Positions 19,857 through 31,900 of a stretch of DNA of 62,444 bases are shown piece after piece. Numbering within the stretch: the first letter of the stretch is position 1; every line of letters starts with the position of its first letter. Source of the DNA: a virus; IMG/VR virus record IMGVR_UViG_3300042503_001282, positions 1 through 62,444 of that record. One strand, written 5' to 3'. The notes under the pieces are model-generated. The model was not told the DNA's origin. It made no database searches and worked only from the letters and a program-made list of their open reading frames with translations. A program made the position numbers and the translations under genes.

Positions 19857-21689
19857 ATGGCAGAGATGAAGTATTCTGATCTTGATTTTGCACAGATCAA
19901 AGAGAACTTAAAGAATTTCTTAAAGTCACAGAGCAAGTTCAAAGACTATGATTTTGACGGCTCTGGTATGTCAGTGTTGCTCGATCTGCTTGCATACAAC
20001 ACTGCATATAACGGCTTCTACCTTAACATGGTAGCGAGTGAGATGTTTCTTGATAGTGCAGCTTTGCGTGAGAGTGTCATCTCACGTTCAAAACATCTTG
20101 GGTATGTGCCATCGTCACGTCGAGCACTCTCGGCTACAGTAGACATTGAATTTGATTTCTCACGACCTGGTATCAAAACACCAGAACCAAAAGCAGGATT
20201 CTTGATTGAAAAAACAAACGCTCTCTATACAGTGATTGATACAGTTCGATATATTTTTACGCCAAAGACCGAAGTGTATGCTCAGCCAATAGGTAACAGA
20301 AAGTATTTGGCAAAAGGCGTTCAACTCATCGAAGGAAAACGTCTTACCTACAAGTGGACGTATGATAGCTCACCTGGTAAAAATCAACGATTCATCATAC
20401 CAAACGAGAATGTTGATATTTCTACATTATCTGTGATTGTTCGTGACTCTGCAACATCAACAACAAAAATGCCATACACCCAATTTCAAGACTTGAATGA
20501 GCTTACGGGCGAAGATGCAATATACTTTTTAGAAGAAGTCCCTGGTGAGAAGTATGAGTTGATATTTGGAGATGGTATCTTAGGTAAAAAGCTTCAAGAT
20601 GGAAACGTGATTGAAATTGAATATGTTGTGCCAACAAACAGTGTTGCTGGTGGCGCTTCAACATTCTACCCAGTTGTCGGGTGGTCGGTAGACATTGTTG
20701 CAATCTCAAAAATAACTTGCACCATTCCCGCAAAAGACTATGCAGAGAAAGAGTCGATTGAGTCGATCAAGTTCAGTGCACCAAAGATGTATGATGCTCA
20801 AAGTCGTGCGGTAACTAAGAGTGATTATGAGACTCTGTTAAAGAAAGATATGTCGGTGATAGATCCGAAGATTCAGTACCTTCGTGTATGGGGTGGTGAA
20901 GAGGAAGATCCACCTCAGTACGGAAAAGTATTCTGTGCTGTGAAGCCATATGCAGCTATGGCACTCAATACCATAGAGAAGCAAAAGATCATCGAAAACT
21001 TCATACGACCAAAAAATATAATCTCGGTTCAAGTTGAGATTGTTGAGCCTGACTATGTTGGGTTGGTTGTGACATCAACCGTGAACTACTTTGCGAACAA
21101 GACAACAAACACCAAAGACACAATCAAAAATTTGGTAGTCAATAAGATCAAACAATTCAGAAGCGCAAACATCATAGGGTTCGATTCTGATTTTCGTCAT
21201 TCAAAGTTTGTGAGTGATATTGACTCTGCTGATCCATCGATTGAAAGCAACATCACCACAATCACAATGAAGTATCAAATCACACCACCACCATCAACCA
21301 TCTTCTCACAAGAGATCACTCTCAACAATGAGATTGCGAAAGGTGACAAAGCAAATGGTGTGAAAGCTGTTCTCAGTTCTCCATTTTACTATGTTGGTAA
21401 ATTGGTGGTGGTCGCCGACAATGGTTCTGGAGAGCTTGGTGTATATCCAGCAGGTAATGTTAAGAACGGCGCACCACTGAAGACTGTGGGTCGAGTTGAT
21501 TACCTGAAAGGAAAAATATACATCGAGAAGTTGATTGTAGACAGCATACCAAACAGCAGAAGCTACATCGATATTCATATTCTGCCGAAGTATAACGACA
21601 TTATCGCATACAAGAATCAGATTTTGCTACTTGATGATGCTGATATAAATGTGAATGTTATTGACCTCAACTCAATACGTTTGTCGTAA
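19857..21689 (+). CDS. 6: Baseplate wedge protein gp6, 610 aa
   Basis: The N-terminal ~90 residues follow T4 gp6 closely: FKDYDFDGSGMSVLLDLLAYN, then MVASEMFLDSA-LRESV and LGYVPSSRRA. gp6 dimers form the ring that holds wedges together and changes shape on infection. The length is close to T4 gp6 (660 aa). It starts one base after the gp25 stop, as in T4, so assembly partners are translated together. Confidence 0.92.
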   Translation: MAEMKYSDLDFAQIKENLKNFLKSQSKFKDYDFDGSGMSVLLDLLAYNTAYNGFYLNMVASEMFLDSAALRESVISRSKHLGYVPSSRRALSATVDIEFDFSRPGIKTPEPKAGFLIEKTNALYTVIDTVRYIFTPKTEVYAQPIGNRKYLAKGVQLIEGKRLTYKWTYDSSPGKNQRFIIPNENVDISTLSVIVRDSATSTTKMPYTQFQDLNELTGEDAIYFLEEVPGEKYELIFGDGILGKKLQDGNVIEIEYVVPTNSVAGGASTFYPVVGWSVDIVAISKITCTIPAKDYAEKESIESIKFSAPKMYDAQSRAVTKSDYETLLKKDMSVIDPKIQYLRVWGGEEEDPPQYGKVFCAVKPYAAMALNTIEKQKIIENFIRPKNIISVQVEIVEPDYVGLVVTSTVNYFANKTTNTKDTIKNLVVNKIKQFRSANIIGFDSDFRHSKFVSDIDSADPSIESNITTITMKYQITPPPSTIFSQEITLNNEIAKGDKANGVKAVLSSPFYYVGKLVVVADNGSGELGVYPAGNVKNGAPLKTVGRVDYLKGKIYIEKLIVDSIPNSRSYIDIHILPKYNDIIAYKNQILLLDDADINVNVIDLNSIRLS

Positions 21690-21701
21690 TAGAAGATCAC
21701 A

Positions 21702-23945
21702 ATGACAGCTCTCTACGTAGAAGGAATCACATCACTGAATGAACTAGGTAGCGAAACCTACGTGAATGTGTATCCTAATACGATTTCTATTCAGACAGAA
21801 GAGAGATTTGGCAGAGCACTGATTTCAGAAACAGTTGATCAACCAGGCACAAACATATTCGTAGCATCTCAAGTGCCACAGTTTGTTCGTGAAGATCATC
21901 CTCGATTTGTAGCATTTCTTGAGTCATACTATCGCTGGTTAGACACCGACAACAACATCGGCGAAAAAGTTCGAAAGATCAAAGAGCAGCAAGATATTGA
22001 CCTAGCAAAGCCAGAGTTTGCAGAGCAGTTCTACAAAGAGTTCTTGGTGAATATTCCCAGAACTGTGCTTACGAACAAGAAAGTTTTACTCAAGTACATT
22101 CGACAGTTCTATAGAGCAAAAGGTACAGAGAAGTCATATCGACTGTTCTTTAGAATGCTGTTCAATACGAGTGTAGACTTCTACTACCCATCGAAAGACA
22201 TTCTGAAAACATCTGATGGAAAGTGGGTGAAGCGTCAAGTGATGCGTGTGTTTCCTGTGACTGGTAATGTGTTCAATTTGAATGACGTGAAGATCATCGG
22301 CAAAGACAACGGCATCACCGCATTTGTCGATGAGGTCAGAAAGATTTACGTTGGTGGCTATAAAGCTTATGAGTTGGTACTGAACACATCGAGCATAAGT
22401 GGACGCTTCAGACCAAATGAGTTAATCTCGGCGGAAGATGGCTCCGTGATGGCTAGAATCAGTCCAATACCAACAACCTATCAGATTGCTCGTGATAGCA
22501 ACTTGGAGTTGAAGACTGGACTCGGATATAGAGTTGGCGACACGTTCGATATTTTGAACACCACAGGCCGAGGTGGTAGAATAAAAGTCACAGCAATCAA
22601 GCCAACAAGAAGAATTGAAACTGAAGTTGTAGTCACCGAAGCTGGCAATTCTGATGCAGTCAAAGTGATCAACTTGGGTAACGTAACCCTCAACTCTATC
22701 AAGAGTGTCATCTGTGCCGATGATGGTGGACTGTATCAAGCAGACCTTGACGATTTCACACAACAAGCATCAGACGACAACATTCAGTTCATCAATGTTG
22801 CGAACTATTACAACATAAGCGAAGACAGTTCTGGTAATGTTCTCTTGGTGTTCGATTTTTCATATCCACTTCCAAAGGGTAGGGTGAGGGTCGAGTTTGA
22901 GTATGTAATTCAAGATGAGACTGGAGAGATTGACAACTTAGAAATCATCAACTTTGGACTTCAGTACACAACGTACACCGATGCTTTAACACGAACCTTC
23001 AATCTTGAGCTAAACGAGCAGTCGTGTGTTACAAAAAATGGATTCACAGGCTCAGGTGCAGAGATTGTACTGACTTCAAATGCTGTAGGCTCATACCCAG
23101 GTTTCTACGCATCAGAAGATGGACACCTAAGCTCATCGAAGCGAATTCAAGATGGTGAGTACTACCAGCAGTACTCATATGTCGTTATAACGAACCACAC
23201 GCTCGGGGAATACGAAGACTCGATGAAGCGTATGGTTCACCCACTCGGCTTCAAATATTTTGGTCAATTCAGGCAACAGAACAGAATTGATGCCACATCC
23301 AAAAATGCCAGTGCATCTGGCCATACTCATGTGCGACGAGAGTTTAAGCAGTTTCCACACCCGACACAAAGTGGAAAAACCCCACCGCTACCTGCTACCA
23401 CAAAAGCTAAGACTGAGATTACGTTCATACATCAAACCAATAATGAGCGAAGTGCATATCCACTTGGTCCTGCAAATCGTTCTATCTTTAGAGAGCGATT
23501 CAACTACAAGCCAAATGAGAGGTACAATGCATCTCTTGAAGTCAACGGCGAAGGAAACTCGTTCTACTGGGGAGACAGAACAAACACTACGACACAATTC
23601 GCAAACACTCCCATCAGTAAGTTTATGCATATGATACCAATCACCATAGAAGGTATATCTCAAGAGGAAAAGAAGAATCTTCAATCAATTCAAGACAAAG
23701 ATAAGCCATACTACACACCACCGAGATGCACACTGATTCACAATTCCACATACAATATAGTGGAAATGTACGTGGGTGAAGGCAAATGGATAGAAATCAC
23801 TCCAAATAGACGAATAAATATGTTACCTGACTCTGTGGTGAGTACGACAGGGCTTGTTGTGTCGGAGAATGGAGATGTCACTGTGAAGTTGAACTCTCTT
23901 GGGTCTATTGAAACTTTTGGTAATCATAAAGTCTCTCAAGTGTAA
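21702..23945 (+). CDS. Baseplate wedge-region protein in gp7 position, 747 aa
   Basis: Lies between gp6 and gp8, where T4 has gp7, but I see no clear sequence match to T4 gp7 (1032 aa). The N-terminus contains PQFVREDHPRFVAFLESYYRW, a motif I know from structural proteins of environmental T4-like phages, followed by a basic helical segment (VLLKYIRQFYRAKGTEKSYR). The rest is beta-rich with a C-terminal small domain. Probable wedge component; gp7 equivalence is positional only. Confidence 0.75.
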   Translation: MTALYVEGITSLNELGSETYVNVYPNTISIQTEERFGRALISETVDQPGTNIFVASQVPQFVREDHPRFVAFLESYYRWLDTDNNIGEKVRKIKEQQDIDLAKPEFAEQFYKEFLVNIPRTVLTNKKVLLKYIRQFYRAKGTEKSYRLFFRMLFNTSVDFYYPSKDILKTSDGKWVKRQVMRVFPVTGNVFNLNDVKIIGKDNGITAFVDEVRKIYVGGYKAYELVLNTSSISGRFRPNELISAEDGSVMARISPIPTTYQIARDSNLELKTGLGYRVGDTFDILNTTGRGGRIKVTAIKPTRRIETEVVVTEAGNSDAVKVINLGNVTLNSIKSVICADDGGLYQADLDDFTQQASDDNIQFINVANYYNISEDSSGNVLLVFDFSYPLPKGRVRVEFEYVIQDETGEIDNLEIINFGLQYTTYTDALTRTFNLELNEQSCVTKNGFTGSGAEIVLTSNAVGSYPGFYASEDGHLSSSKRIQDGEYYQQYSYVVITNHTLGEYEDSMKRMVHPLGFKYFGQFRQQNRIDATSKNASASGHTHVRREFKQFPHPTQSGKTPPLPATTKAKTEITFIHQTNNERSAYPLGPANRSIFRERFNYKPNERYNASLEVNGEGNSFYWGDRTNTTTQFANTPISKFMHMIPITIEGISQEEKKNLQSIQDKDKPYYTPPRCTLIHNSTYNIVEMYVGEGKWIEITPNRRINMLPDSVVSTTGLVVSENGDVTVKLNSLGSIETFGNHKVSQV

Positions 23946-23947
23946 GA

Positions 23948-23955
23948 TATAAATA
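23948..23955 (+). promoter_or_regulatory. T4-type late promoter TATAAATA before gp8
   Basis: Exact consensus octamer, 23 bases before the gp8 ATG at 23979. Confidence 0.85.
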
Positions 23956-23978
23956 ATTCTATAGGATAGAGTTTTGCC

Positions 23979-25889
23979 ATGACAGCGATCATCAAGAACA
24001 AATTCAGACTTAAAAACGCAAAGAGTTTCATAGAAAGCTTTGAGGTTCCTAAGAACTTCACAGACCTTAACGAAGTCTCAGCACTCACAAACAGCGCAGG
24101 TCAACAACTCATCAACTCAGTTATTGCTAGAGTTCCAAATAGAAACCACTACCTCTTTGTCGGTAAGCCTTTCGGGTGGGACACTACAGTGTATCCTACC
24201 AACACAAACGACACAACCGAATTAAATCCTCCAGTTCCAGTTGATACACAATCGGCAGATAAGGTTGCTTGGGATGAAATGTTGGGACTGAAGAAGATCA
24301 CTCGTGGTGATGTTTCGCTGGTCATACCAAGAAGCGATTGGCGATCAGGCACAATTTTTGCCACATTTGATGATGCTGATGCAGATTTGTATCGTCAGCC
24401 TACGATAGATCGCATCAATGCAATTCGACAAGATCCCACAGCGAGAGCTGGGAACTTCTATGCATTGAACAGTCTCATGGAGTTGTTCATCTGCGTCGAT
24501 AACAATAACAATTCCGCAAGCACAGTTGAGCCATTTCGGTCAGAAATAAATGGCGAAAACTCAGGCATCACCGGCCGCTTGGAGAGAAGCGACGGCTACG
24601 TATGGCAATACATCACCACTCTCAGTGCAAATGAAGCTGTAAAATTTTTGACCGATAGCTGGATACCAGTCAAGACTCTTCCTGAAGGGTCGAGCTTGGG
24701 TGTGCCACAAGAAGATGTTCAAGCTAATGCAATACCAGGTGAGCTTCTTCGTGTAGCAGTCACAGCAGCAGAACAAACCCCTGGCGTATTCACTCACACA
24801 TATGCAGGCAAAGTCAGACGTTCTGTACTTGATGCCGAAGGTAAGAAACTTGTAATACCAAACGGCGACGGAAACCCGACACCATCAACAGTAGTTGATG
24901 CATACAAGGGCTATGAGCTTCTTATCGTCGATAAGCAAAACAATGATGCAATCATTTCGCGCCATACAATCACTGGTTATGCAACAATTCCAGATCAAGA
25001 GTTGACACTCGCCACAGCAGCAAGTGAACTGGAACTCAACACATCATATGACTGTGAGATCATTCCATTGGTTGTGGTTCAGACAAATGGAGAAGCAGTA
25101 TCAGTTAAGCCAGTTCTTGATGCTGGTGGAAATATAACTGGTGTAGAAGTTCTCGAAGCTGGCCAGAACGCAACATCAATCACCATGAGTGTAAACCGAC
25201 CTGCTACATTCACAGGCAATTTACCAACTTTGAGACCAGTGTTGTCACCACGATTAGGATTAGGAAAAGATCCAGAATCCGATTTGGGTGCATTTTTTGT
25301 GATGGTAAGTACACAACTGAAATATGATGAAGGTGATGGTGATTTCCCAGTGGCGAACGATTATCGCCAGATCGGAATCATTCGAGATGTAATGAAGAAG
25401 ACTAAGAATGCAAACGATGAAGATGTCATAGAATTAGCAACTGATGAAACACTCAATGCTACTACTATCGTCAATGTTCGTTTTGAGACTGAATCTAAGC
25501 TTGGACCAAGTGGTCTCGGCTTTCAGCCAGATGACATTGTAGAGATACGGTCTACTAGCGATGTCACACAACTGATCGGCAAAGCAAAAGTTGTTCAGTT
25601 TACTAAGAATGAGACTATTGGTGATTTAATATCAGGTACGCTCTATCTGTTACAAACAGAACAAACGGGCTACTCTACAATCGAAGAAGGTCAGAGTTTT
25701 GTATACTCATCTGGCACAAATGAAGTGAAGGGTGATGCATTCTCCACTCCTTCCACTCCTTCTGTACCAGCAGTAACGAACGTAGAGCTACTGAAATTTC
25801 ATGGTGACATTCTCTATATTGAGAACAGACGACCTGTGTTGAGGTCTATCGATCAGATCGAAGACATCAAAACAATCATCGAATTTTAG
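23979..25889 (+). CDS. 8: Baseplate wedge protein gp8, 636 aa
   Basis: The first half follows the T4 gp8 pattern: a start on an N-terminal helix, W-DEMLGLKKI, then VIPRSDWRSGT and, near residue 205, SDGYVWQYI. T4 gp8 is 334 aa, so this protein has ~300 extra residues at its C-terminus, beta-rich and acidic. gp8 links gp7 to gp10/gp6 in the wedge. Confidence 0.85.
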   Translation: MTAIIKNKFRLKNAKSFIESFEVPKNFTDLNEVSALTNSAGQQLINSVIARVPNRNHYLFVGKPFGWDTTVYPTNTNDTTELNPPVPVDTQSADKVAWDEMLGLKKITRGDVSLVIPRSDWRSGTIFATFDDADADLYRQPTIDRINAIRQDPTARAGNFYALNSLMELFICVDNNNNSASTVEPFRSEINGENSGITGRLERSDGYVWQYITTLSANEAVKFLTDSWIPVKTLPEGSSLGVPQEDVQANAIPGELLRVAVTAAEQTPGVFTHTYAGKVRRSVLDAEGKKLVIPNGDGNPTPSTVVDAYKGYELLIVDKQNNDAIISRHTITGYATIPDQELTLATAASELELNTSYDCEIIPLVVVQTNGEAVSVKPVLDAGGNITGVEVLEAGQNATSITMSVNRPATFTGNLPTLRPVLSPRLGLGKDPESDLGAFFVMVSTQLKYDEGDGDFPVANDYRQIGIIRDVMKKTKNANDEDVIELATDETLNATTIVNVRFETESKLGPSGLGFQPDDIVEIRSTSDVTQLIGKAKVVQFTKNETIGDLISGTLYLLQTEQTGYSTIEEGQSFVYSSGTNEVKGDAFSTPSTPSVPAVTNVELLKFHGDILYIENRRPVLRSIDQIEDIKTIIEF

Positions 25890-25895
25890 CATAAA
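25888..25895 (+). promoter_or_regulatory. T4-type late promoter CATAAATA before giant gene
   Basis: Seven of eight matches, 12 bases before the ATG at 25908, overlapping the end of gp8. The short distance leaves little or no leader. Confidence 0.65.
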
Positions 25896-25907
25896 TAGTA
25901 TTATACT

Positions 25908-28900
25908 ATGACAAAAATAGATCTGAGCACACCACCATACTTCGACGATTTCAACGAGAACAAAAAGTTTTACAAGATTCTCTTTCGTCCAGGTCGAGCA
26001 GTTCAAACTCGTGAGTTGAACCAGCTTCAAAGCATATTACAGAATCAGATTTCACGTCTTGGTGGATTCAAGCAAGGTGATATTGTACACCCAGAAAACA
26101 CACTAGGTGTTCGTTTCTTCAACACAACTGTTTTTGCTAAAGTACCTAGAACAGAAGAAAGCCTTACCGCAACAACAAGTCAGCTCGACATGTACTGGCT
26201 CAACAAGACAGTCGAAAGCGAGTTTGGCGTAAAGGGTATCGTTTCTGGATACAGTCTCTCTACTTCGGGCGACAATACAGTTCGTCTATTCATCGATTTG
26301 ACCGAAGCATCGAAGACAACTGGTAGAAACAATTTTGGTAAGAACCAAACCATCAAAACCCAAACCGACATCGACAGTACAATCTCAGTCACTATCGAGA
26401 ACTCACAGTACGCTGTTGGTCGAATCTGCAAAATCAAGATACCGAAGAGCATCTACTACTTCAATGAGTACTTTGTGCTTGTTGATGAGCAAACTCTTTT
26501 CTTAGAGCCAGACAATAAGACTGATGACTCTGCATGGAATACTTACGTCACATGTGAGGTTGGCATAAAGATGGTTGAGAGCATTGTCAACCATTCAAAC
26601 GATCCGTCACTGTATGACAACGCAACCGGCACACCAAACTATGGTGGAATTGGTGCAGACAGATTGCGTATTGAAGGTACTCTTGTAAAACGACCAAACA
26701 ACACCATCGAACAGAACTTCATCAAGCTTCTTGTTCTTCAGAATGGTGCTGTTACTGATGCACCACTCATAAGCAAAGAGTCTCTTGGTCTCACAAGTGA
26801 TGCTGATGCTCGACGTACCTATGAAGAGTCGGGCAACTATACCATTACACCATTCATCGCAGAAGCGAGAGAGTTCTTAGACAACGACAACGGTAACAGA
26901 GGTATTTTTTCTGAACTGAACGACCTCTCTTTTGGTTGGTCTGAAGAAGATGCAATCAATGAAGACATCGCACGTGAGAATGCAGCTAAAGTTGCATTAG
27001 ATGTGTTTAAGCTTAATCCTCCACAGACAGTATTGCACAACAATCGCTACTACCCTGGTACGAGCTATGATGATGTGACTGATGCAACCTCATTCAAGAA
27101 TCTTTGCGATTCGATGATTGGTGTTCAGGTTGAGCCGGGTAAGGCATACGTATATGGATATCCAGTAACACGAGTTGGTGCATCAAAGATTGGTGTTAAG
27201 AAAGCTAGAACATCTGACATTCAACCTTCGAGAAAGATTGAGACTCCAATTGGAAACTACATTCTCATCACGAATGTTTTCGGAGCGCCAGAGTTAAACA
27301 CATCAACATGGGCATACGATGATGTTGAGCTTCACTCAAAGATATTAGACTTGAGTGTGAACCGACCAGCAATTCCATCTGATGACACCAAGATTGGTAC
27401 AGCACGAATCTCTACCATAGGACTTCAGAGTGGCTTTCATGGCTCTAAGAATGCTGTATACCAATTAGCATTTTTTGATATGACTCTTGCTGAAGGGTAT
27501 GAGTACTCTGACATAAAGTCTATCTCTTCTGCTTCAAAGTCATCTGAGGGTAAGACTTTCTTAGCAAACCTTTTACTGAAAGATGTTGAGAAGTACCCAT
27601 CACTCAAGTTTGAGGGTACGATTGAAGCAATAGCAAATCCATACTCATTAACATCGTCTGATGCTATAATTTCAATATTGGACGATAGAAAGGGTCTTAA
27701 TCTTGACTTTTCCACAATAGCAGCACGAGAAGATGCTTTTAACGCACTCTCTATCGGCACATGCATCAAGGTCAACAGTGGTCTTCTCTCAGCTATAGTC
27801 ACTGATTTGAGAAAGATCGATACTGCAAGCGACATCACTGCAACATCTGACAGCGAAACATTCACAACAGTGGCAAATCAAGTTGCTATTACTTTAGAGA
27901 ATGTGCCAGTCATAGACAACCTATTCAAAATTTTTGTTGATGCATCGACAACCCCTCTTGCATCGATAGTATCTGTCAGTGCAGAGACGCCATCAGGCAC
28001 AATTAACGGCACCAACTCAACTTTCACATTAGATAATACACCAATCGAAATTCAAACTGATCGAGTCACAGTAGAGATTTCTGATGAGACTTTGGTGGGT
28101 GATGTAAATGGCGTCAATCGTGCGTTCACCATATCAAATACTGCTATCAACTCGGCTGTAATTTTAACCAAATCTACAGATAATGGTGTTACATTCACGA
28201 CAGTTAGTCCAGATGACTATACCGTATCTGGATCAAAGATAACATTCAAAGTTGTCAATGGTGTCAGTAAAGCACCAGCATCAGGACAAATCATTCGTGC
28301 CAAGTATCTCACAAACATTTACTCTGCAAATGGAAAGAACATTCTTCTTTCAATGCCACCTGCTTCTGGCAGCTCGCTTGCAGTGAACTATAAGTACTAC
28401 AACTACGTAGTCAACAACAAAGAGATAACATTCGCAGAAGCATTCGCAACCGGAACAACAATCAAAGTTGACTACACATATCTCAACAAGAGACGATTAG
28501 AAGTTCGTCTCGACACAACCATCACAGAATCTTCAGTGAGCAGATTAAAGGTTGCGAGAAAGGTGCGAGGTGTCGGCACTTCTTGGAAGAGCAGCACAGG
28601 TCAGTTCTTAGAAAAGGGTGATTGGGTCAAGATTGGTACTGGCGATACAGCTAAAATCTATCAAGTACACTCAACACCAGCAAATGATAATGAGTTGAAT
28701 CTTGATCCAGATCCACTTGAGAAGCAAGTAATAAACGGTCAAGAGGTTCTTGTAAACGCACCTTGGACAAATGGTGCGAAGATGATTTACCTCACCGCAG
28801 AAGCTGTTCGTGAAACATCGAGCGATGCTAATGCAGGTCTTCTCTATAAGCTTCCTCATTCTTATATCAGAACCATTCGTGGTGGTACTAAGAACAACCC

Positions 28901-31900
28901 AGACAGTAGCATCATAGCAACCACATATGAGAGTCGGCATTTTGAAGTGAGATCAGCTAACGGGGGTAACATAATCATCTCAGCAAGAGAGAATGAGTAC
29001 TTTCCATCATTTTCAAACTTATACTATCTCGTCGATCTCGATACCGGATATTGGTTTCAGCTCTTTGGTCCAGACACAACTCCTGAAGATGCTATCGGTG
29101 AGATGGACCCAGATAGACCAGAAACATTCACAGCACGTGTTGTCGTAAACACAAATGCTGATGAAGATGGTGGATCAAACGTCACTTTTCAAACAAACCC
29201 AGATGCAGAGACGAGAAAGTTTGCTATCTGTGTTCCTGTAATCAAGTCATCTTCTGCTGCACGAGAAGCTTCGAAGTCTCTAGTAAAAGGAACTTTTGAA
29301 AATGACATTTACTCAGGACCAGCAGTTGTTATCGACACCGATGCTGTCACCGAAATATCTTTAGGTAAAGCTGATGCACTTCGTATCACTCGTATTGTAT
29401 GTGCTGATGATGGTGGTAAGTATTCTGCAACACCAACAAACAAGTACTTTGAAGGTCCAAGTTTCACCGAAGATGGTGTCGTACACAAAGACATCACCGG
29501 CGCTTACTTGTTCGATAATGGACAAACAGATCACTACTACGGAATTGCAAAAGTTACTCTTCGCCCTGGATTCCCAATACCACAAGGGCAAGTTCGAGTA
29601 GAGTTTGATTATTTCAACCACACCGGAACTGGTGCTCTCTCTAACTACTTCTCTGTCGATTCATACACAGGCTCTGGCGTTTCATACGACGATATTCCAG
29701 AATACACGTCACCGAACGGCGTGGTGTTCGATCTTAAAGAGTGCTTAGACTTCAGACCAAGAGTAAATGATACAAGTGTATCTGAGATTCTGGGACAAAA
29801 GAACTTCGAGTTCTACAAAGAGATTCCACTCGGTAGTGTCACTTGCACCTACCATGTATATGAAGGCAGAAAAGACAGACTATACCTATCGAAAGATGGC
29901 GACATTCTCATCAAAGAAGGTACACCAGGTCTGAATGCTTCAACTCCATCTGAAGCTGACGATGGCATGACTCTTTACAAGGTGAACATTGAACCGTACA
30001 CAAGTACAGCACGTTCATGTACTCTTGAGATGATTGACAACAAGCGATATACGATGCGAGACATCGGCAAGCTTGAGAAGCGAATCAAGAACCTAGAAAA
30101 TGTTACCTCTCTGTCATTCTTAGAAAAAGACACCAAAGAACTTGTCATCAAAGATGCGCTCGGTCAAGACAAGTTCAAGCATGGCTTCATGACAGATACG
30201 TTTGAAAATCCATCGGTTGCTTCTATTAGTCATCCAGATTTCACAGCAGCATTCGACACTCGCATGAGTGAGTTGAAGCCTAGTGTAGAAAACTCACACG
30301 TTTCTATGATGGAAGCTGTGTTGATGCTTCAAGGTTCAACCACCCAAAGCACACTTCAGCTTCAAAACGACGAGCGAGAAGCTAGAAACTACACATCATC
30401 AAACAAAGATACACCAAACAAGAAGACCTCTCTATACACATTGAAATATGACCATGTGACTTTCATAGAGCAACCTCTCTGTAGTCGAGTGATCAACGTA
30501 AATCCATATGCTGTACAGAGTTTCGTTGGAAGTTTGAAGATCACTCCATGGACCGATACGTGGCGTGAAACAAAGGTTGCAGATCCTTTGATTGTGCAAG
30601 ATAGCACCGCATATGAGACTGCATTACGAAACTTCAACGGCAACTCATCACGAATTGATTGGGGTCTTACTGAACAACAGTGGACTGGAACATTTCAAGA
30701 AGACCCAGTTGAGAACGGCAAGCTTGAGTTCATCGAAGCATCTCTTCACTGGCCAGTAAAAGATGGCACATACCTCAAGAGAACTTGGAAGAGAGATGCA
30801 AACGGAAATAACGTAGAAACTTGGGTGTCACATCAGTATACCAAGAAAGAGCTTAAAGAGAAGGGTGGCTGGGCTAAGATTCCTGATGGATATCCTGGTG
30901 CTGGTCAGTACGTGAAGCTCTCTGCCGGTAATGCTAAGGTGCGAAAGGGATACAATGTAGTTCGTGGTACTACTGGTTTCGAATACCGAACTGGTGTCAA
31001 GAACACACTTGTTGATCTTGGCTTTAGTGATCCTGTTACAAGTCAAGAGCGAGTTGTAGACATCGCAGCAGCACAGTTCATTCGCTCAAATGAGATTCAG
31101 TATGAAGGTCGAGGGTTTTTCCCAAACACTAAGCTCTATGCTTACTTCGATGGTGTTGATGTAACTAACTACTGTTATCCAGATCCTGGGTTTGGAGAAG
31201 TTAGAGAAAATGCAGACAATACCATCTTCTCTGGTTCGGGTAAGTTTAAGTTTGATGCAACTTCTATCTCAACATCAGATGATTCGACGGTTCTCGCTGT
31301 AGCTGGATTGTCTTATGCAGAAATAGCAGACGTAAACAACAAGCTCGACTTCGCACTTCTCACAGGTGAAGTGACAACCGAAGGCACAACCCTCAAGGGT
31401 TCATACTCAAGCATAGAAGTTGTAAGCGGAGACTTGTCTAATTACTCTATAACTGAAGGTGACTTGCTTACTGGTCTTGCTGGTCAGGGTGTTGTAACTG
31501 ACGTTTCTGCGGACAAGAAGATTGTATACTTCAACAACACTGGCACAGACACATTCAACACAGTTCAAGACCAAATCACAATTACAAACAACAAGACGAT
31601 TGTTGTTAAAAAAGAGGTCTGCTCTGGTGATCCACGAGTTGATTCTATCTATACTCTTGCACACACGCCAATTCCGGGCACTGGTTCCAATTACCAGCCG
31701 TTGGTTGTGTACCTATATGACAAGACGAATAACATTCCACAAGAGATCAGTTCTACTCTATATACCATAACAGAAAATACGAATGTTATTCGATTCGTCA
31801 ATAACAAGTCGCCAGTCAGTCTCTATTTCCCTGGCGGTGCTCCAAACAATCAATATGAAATTCGTGTTGACTACGCATATGCAGGGTCAAACTACACAAT